From NCBI GenBank assembly GCA_051871275.1, contig JBJECR010000096.1, forward strand, positions 1 to 10,044: a stretch of 10,044 bases of DNA, written 5' to 3'. Source of the DNA: CAJUPY01 sp051871275. Lineage in GTDB: Bacteria > Bacteroidota > Bacteroidia > Bacteroidales > Muribaculaceae. A program made the translations under genes and the position numbers. Under the pieces are notes generated by a model that saw only the letters and a program-made list of their open reading frames with translations, ran no database searches and was not told the origin of the DNA. Below, one piece after another: positions 8,266 to 10,044 of this stretch; within the stretch, counting starts at the first letter, position 1; every line of letters starts with the position of its first letter.

Positions 8266-8832
8266 TTATGCTTTTACTCGGCTAACGTATGAACCATCGC
8301 GAGTATCAACTTCGATAGTTTCGCCTTCGTTGATAAACAGTGGCACACGTACTGTAGCACCGGTTTCAACAGTAGCCGGTTTGAGGGTGTTTGTAGCTGT
8401 ATCGCCTTTGAGACCCGGCTCGGTATAAGTGATTTTGAGCTGAGTTTTAGCAGGCATGTCGGCATAAAGAACTGTTTCTGTAGAAGCGTCGAAAACAACT
8501 TCAACAGCATCACCTTCCTTCATGAAATCAACACCGTTGATAACATCTTTGTGGATAGGAATTTGGTCGTAGTTTTCCTGATTCATGAAAATGTAATCGC
8601 CACCTTCCTGATAGAGGTATTGATAAGGGCGACGTTCTACGCGTACGTCTTCAAGTTTCTCACCGATGTTAAAACGACGTTCAATTACGTAGCCGTTTAC
8701 AACATCTTTAAGTTTTGTACGCATGAAAGTGTTACCTTTGCCCGGTTTTACGTGGAGGAATTCAATGCAGAAATAAAGCTTGCCGTCCATACGGATGCAA
8801 GTACCGTTCTTAATGTCTTGAGCGTTAATCAT
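8266..8832 (-). CDS. efp: Translation elongation factor P
   Basis: A 188-residue EF-P, a cytoplasmic factor that enters the ribosome next to the P-site tRNA and relieves stalling at consecutive prolines. The N-terminal KOW-like domain (about 1-62) carries the tip loop KPGKGN with Lys32 aligned to modified Lys34 of E. coli EF-P. Two OB-fold domains follow (about 66-122 and 130-187). YTEPGLKGDT (136-145) and the C-terminal family signature at 151-170 (KPATVETG, then VRVPLFINEG) are intact, ending SRVKA. The frame stays open 44 codons upstream to 8964. The ATG at 8832 is preferred because it gives the normal family length and because the predicted promoter (8871-8878) lies inside the extension. 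The start is preceded by A/T-rich sequence without a Shine-Dalgarno, as usual in Bacteroidota. No modifying enzyme gene is in the window, so the state of Lys32 cannot be inferred. Confidence 0.98.
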   Translation of the reverse strand: MINAQDIKNGTCIRMDGKLYFCIEFLHVKPGKGNTFMRTKLKDVVNGYVIERRFNIGEKLEDVRVERRPYQYLYQEGGDYIFMNQENYDQIPIHKDVINGVDFMKEGDAVEVVFDASTETVLYADMPAKTQLKITYTEPGLKGDTATNTLKPATVETGATVRVPLFINEGETIEVDTRDGSYVSRVKA

Positions 8833-8862
8833 ATAGTTAAAAAATTTATTATTTTTCTTTTT

Positions 8863-8905
8863 TGTGACTGCAAAGTTACTCATTTTTTTTGAATTTTCAG
8901 TCACA
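8863..8905. promoter_or_regulatory. Inverted repeat bracketing the efp promoter
   Basis: TGTGACTG (8863-8870) and CAGTCACA (8898-8905) are perfect 8-bp inverted arms with a 27-nt spacer. One arm directly follows the -7 box and covers the likely transcription start; the other is near the -33 position. It may be an operator. Arms of this length and spacing also occur by chance, so the support is positional only. Confidence 0.25.
8871..8878 (-). promoter_or_regulatory. Predicted Bacteroidota -7 promoter box for efp
   Basis: The minus strand reads TAACTTTG, matching TAnnTTTG. Transcription would start near 8864, leaving a leader of about 30 nt before the efp ATG at 8832. A -33 TTTG is not clear at the expected distance; TGTG of the inverted-repeat arm sits there instead. 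Monocistronic expression of efp fits the terminators on both sides. Confidence 0.65.
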
Positions 8906-9065
8906 TATACACAAAATCTTTTGCAACTATTTGTATTATAGGCTAAAAACGCGGTCAGTAACAATTAAACATATTTGATATGACTTTGTAAGATTCAATG
9001 CGTAATACAAATTGCTTAAAAAATTAAAGCATAATTAAGTTGCAAAGCCTTTGATGCTAATATAT
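8906..9065. other. Intergenic spacer, no gene seen
   Basis: A/T-rich sequence between the efp promoter region and the terminator of the next gene. I see no open frame with a plausible start, no tRNA-like fold and no second promoter match. An 11-nt palindrome CAAAGCCTTTG lies at 9043-9053, and short TTGTATTA-type words recur (8931, 9002 inverted, 9082). None supports a functional call. Confidence 0.5.
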
Positions 9066-9101
9066 GAAAAATGGCAGGGTCTTGTATTACTCTGCCAATT
9101 T
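9066..9101 (-). terminator. Intrinsic terminator of the 278-residue protein gene
   Basis: TGGCAG (9072-9077) and CTGCCA (9092-9097) form a 6-bp stem. A/U pairs at the base extend it in minus-strand RNA. The loop is 14 nt, and U5 (9071-9067) follows. It starts 28 nt after the stop codon at 9130. The plus strand also has a short U-rich tail, so the element may be bidirectional, but no plus-strand gene is seen to use it. Confidence 0.7.
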
Positions 9102-9129
9102 TCACATAAAGTATTTTTCTAAAGTATAC

Positions 9130-9966
9130 TTATTTTACCAAAATATTAGAAACTGATTTAGTTACTTTATTATTAGAATTTCGAGTTGAAGAAAAATTCT
9201 TTAAGTTCATATTTACCCTTGGTGAGTAATTAGAAGCTGGAGAATATAGTTTCCAATTACCTTTCCCATTATGAATTTGTGCTTTTTCTGACTTTCCGTT
9301 GCTATATATGTACAACTCTCCATCATAACAGCATTTTTTATCGTGTTTCTTGAAACACAAAATTTTGCGATAAGTTTCCAATTGAAATGCCATATTTACA
9401 CCAATTCTTCCCAATCTAAAAAAGCTTGTGTATTTACCATTTTTCACTTTAACTTCTGCACTATATCTGATAAAGCTACCATTATATGCAGGACTTACTG
9501 ATTGAGTAGAAGGAGCAACTAGCTCATCTCCAATCATAATAAAACCTTCTTTATTGCCAAGAAATTCAGCTTGTTCGCCAAAGAAAGGTAAGGACGGAGT
9601 TACATCACACGAGTCAAGTTCATTAAATACCAATACCCCATTGTATTTTGCCACACAATCATTGATTATATCTACCCCCGTGATTGAATCAACCGTTTCA
9701 GCGAGGTCAAATGCTTCATCAAGTGCCTCTTCAGCATTATTGAGAATTAAATACGCACCTTCAAACCCTATTTCATTAAAAAATTCTTTTTTTTCTGTAT
9801 CATTCATTGCTTTTACAGACTCTAATGTTCTATCAAAAGCTTCTTGGTCTTTAAATCTTAAAATCTGGATTGAGTCTTGATTTGATTCCGAAGTTGTTCT
9901 TGATATAGAATGAGAAATACTAGGGAGATGAATAACCTCAAAGTCTTTATCTTGAGAATTTAACAC
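9130..9966 (-). CDS. Unrecognised 278-residue protein, possible 5'-truncated lipoprotein
   Basis: I do not recognise this gene with certainty. Residues 33-56 (the ILRFKDQEAFDRTLESVKAM segment onward) and the acidic helical stretch to about 92 are followed by a probably beta-rich half with NGVLVFNEL (109-117), GNKEGFIMIGDELV (137-150) and CFKKHDKKCCYDGELYIYSNG (split at 204-213 and 214-224). The C-terminus is basic and Ser/Asn-rich. This layout resembles Bacteroidales surface lipoproteins of unknown function, such as the DUF4848 type, but that is recollection, not a search. The frame opens at a GTG (9966) with no signal peptide. In-frame TAG codons lie at 10003-10005 and 10027-10029; between the first and the GTG the frame reads LNSYNNDCESQF, like the start of a mature lipoprotein. 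The next internal ATG (codon 54) would remove the first conserved-looking block. Hand counts of two 60-base lines here give about 33% G+C, and a third gives 40%, against about 44% in the protease. It has its own terminator; no promoter is visible before the window edge. Confidence 0.72.
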   Translation of the reverse strand: MLNSQDKDFEVIHLPSISHSISRTTSESNQDSIQILRFKDQEAFDRTLESVKAMNDTEKKEFFNEIGFEGAYLILNNAEEALDEAFDLAETVDSITGVDIINDCVAKYNGVLVFNELDSCDVTPSLPFFGEQAEFLGNKEGFIMIGDELVAPSTQSVSPAYNGSFIRYSAEVKVKNGKYTSFFRLGRIGVNMAFQLETYRKILCFKKHDKKCCYDGELYIYSNGKSEKAQIHNGKGNWKLYSPASNYSPRVNMNLKNFSSTRNSNNKVTKSVSNILVK

Positions 9967-10044
9967 AAATTGAGATTCACAATCATTATTGTAACTATTC
10001 AGCTATCCGAAAGCATTACATAACTGCTATTGAAAAGCCATCAT

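Noticed and set aside
8833..8964. 44-codon N-terminal extension of EF-P
   Set aside because: Would make EF-P longer than the family norm, and the predicted -7 box lies inside it; the ATG at 8832 gives the standard 188 residues.
9043..9053. Palindrome CAAAGCCTTTG as a possible promoter or operator
   Set aside because: Does not match TAnnTTTG on either strand and no gene starts nearby.
8931..9090. Recurring TTGTATTA words (8931-8938, inverted at 9002-9010, 9082-9090), two of them a perfect 9-bp inverted pair
   Set aside because: Short A/T-rich words with uneven spacing; one lies in the loop of a terminator. Too likely by chance to call a repeat array.

Overview
The window looks like a chromosomal segment from a member of the Bacteroidota, probably Bacteroidales. 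Three things point there. The giant protease ends in a type IX secretion (T9SS) type A sorting domain. Both promoter candidates match the Bacteroidota -7 box TAnnTTTG rather than a sigma70 -10. Leaders are A/T-rich and lack Shine-Dalgarno sequences. No marker allows a genus call. All three supported genes are on the minus strand, so transcription runs from high to low coordinates, and each appears to be its own transcription unit.

Layout from left to right. 1-165: 3' flank of the protease gene with a strong intrinsic terminator (about 109-139); no gene is visible to its left. 166-7977: one uninterrupted gene for a 2603-residue secreted subtilisin-like (S8) protease. It has a signal peptide, propeptide, complete catalytic triad, a fibronectin-III-like domain, a long all-beta stalk built from four split repeat units, two cadherin-like domains and the T9SS tail. 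7978-8265: the protease promoter (8105-8112) inside an inverted repeat, a long leader carrying a terminator-like hairpin (8037-8075), then the EF-P terminator (8200-8236). 8266-8832: elongation factor P (efp). 8833-9129: the efp promoter and the terminator of the next gene. 9130-9966: an unrecognised 278-residue protein, more A/T-rich than the protease, whose 5' end looks damaged or unusual (GTG start, in-frame stops just upstream, no signal peptide). 9967-10044: its short upstream flank, reaching the window edge.

The genes do not form an obvious pathway. EF-P is a housekeeping translation factor. The protease is an exported, probably cell-surface-anchored enzyme. The third protein has no assigned role. 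I see no CRISPR array, tRNA, rRNA, insertion sequence or phage gene. The most distinctive signals are the symmetric I-II-II-I arrangement of inserted modules in the protease stalk, the attenuator-like hairpin in its leader, and the apparent loss of an export signal in the third gene.
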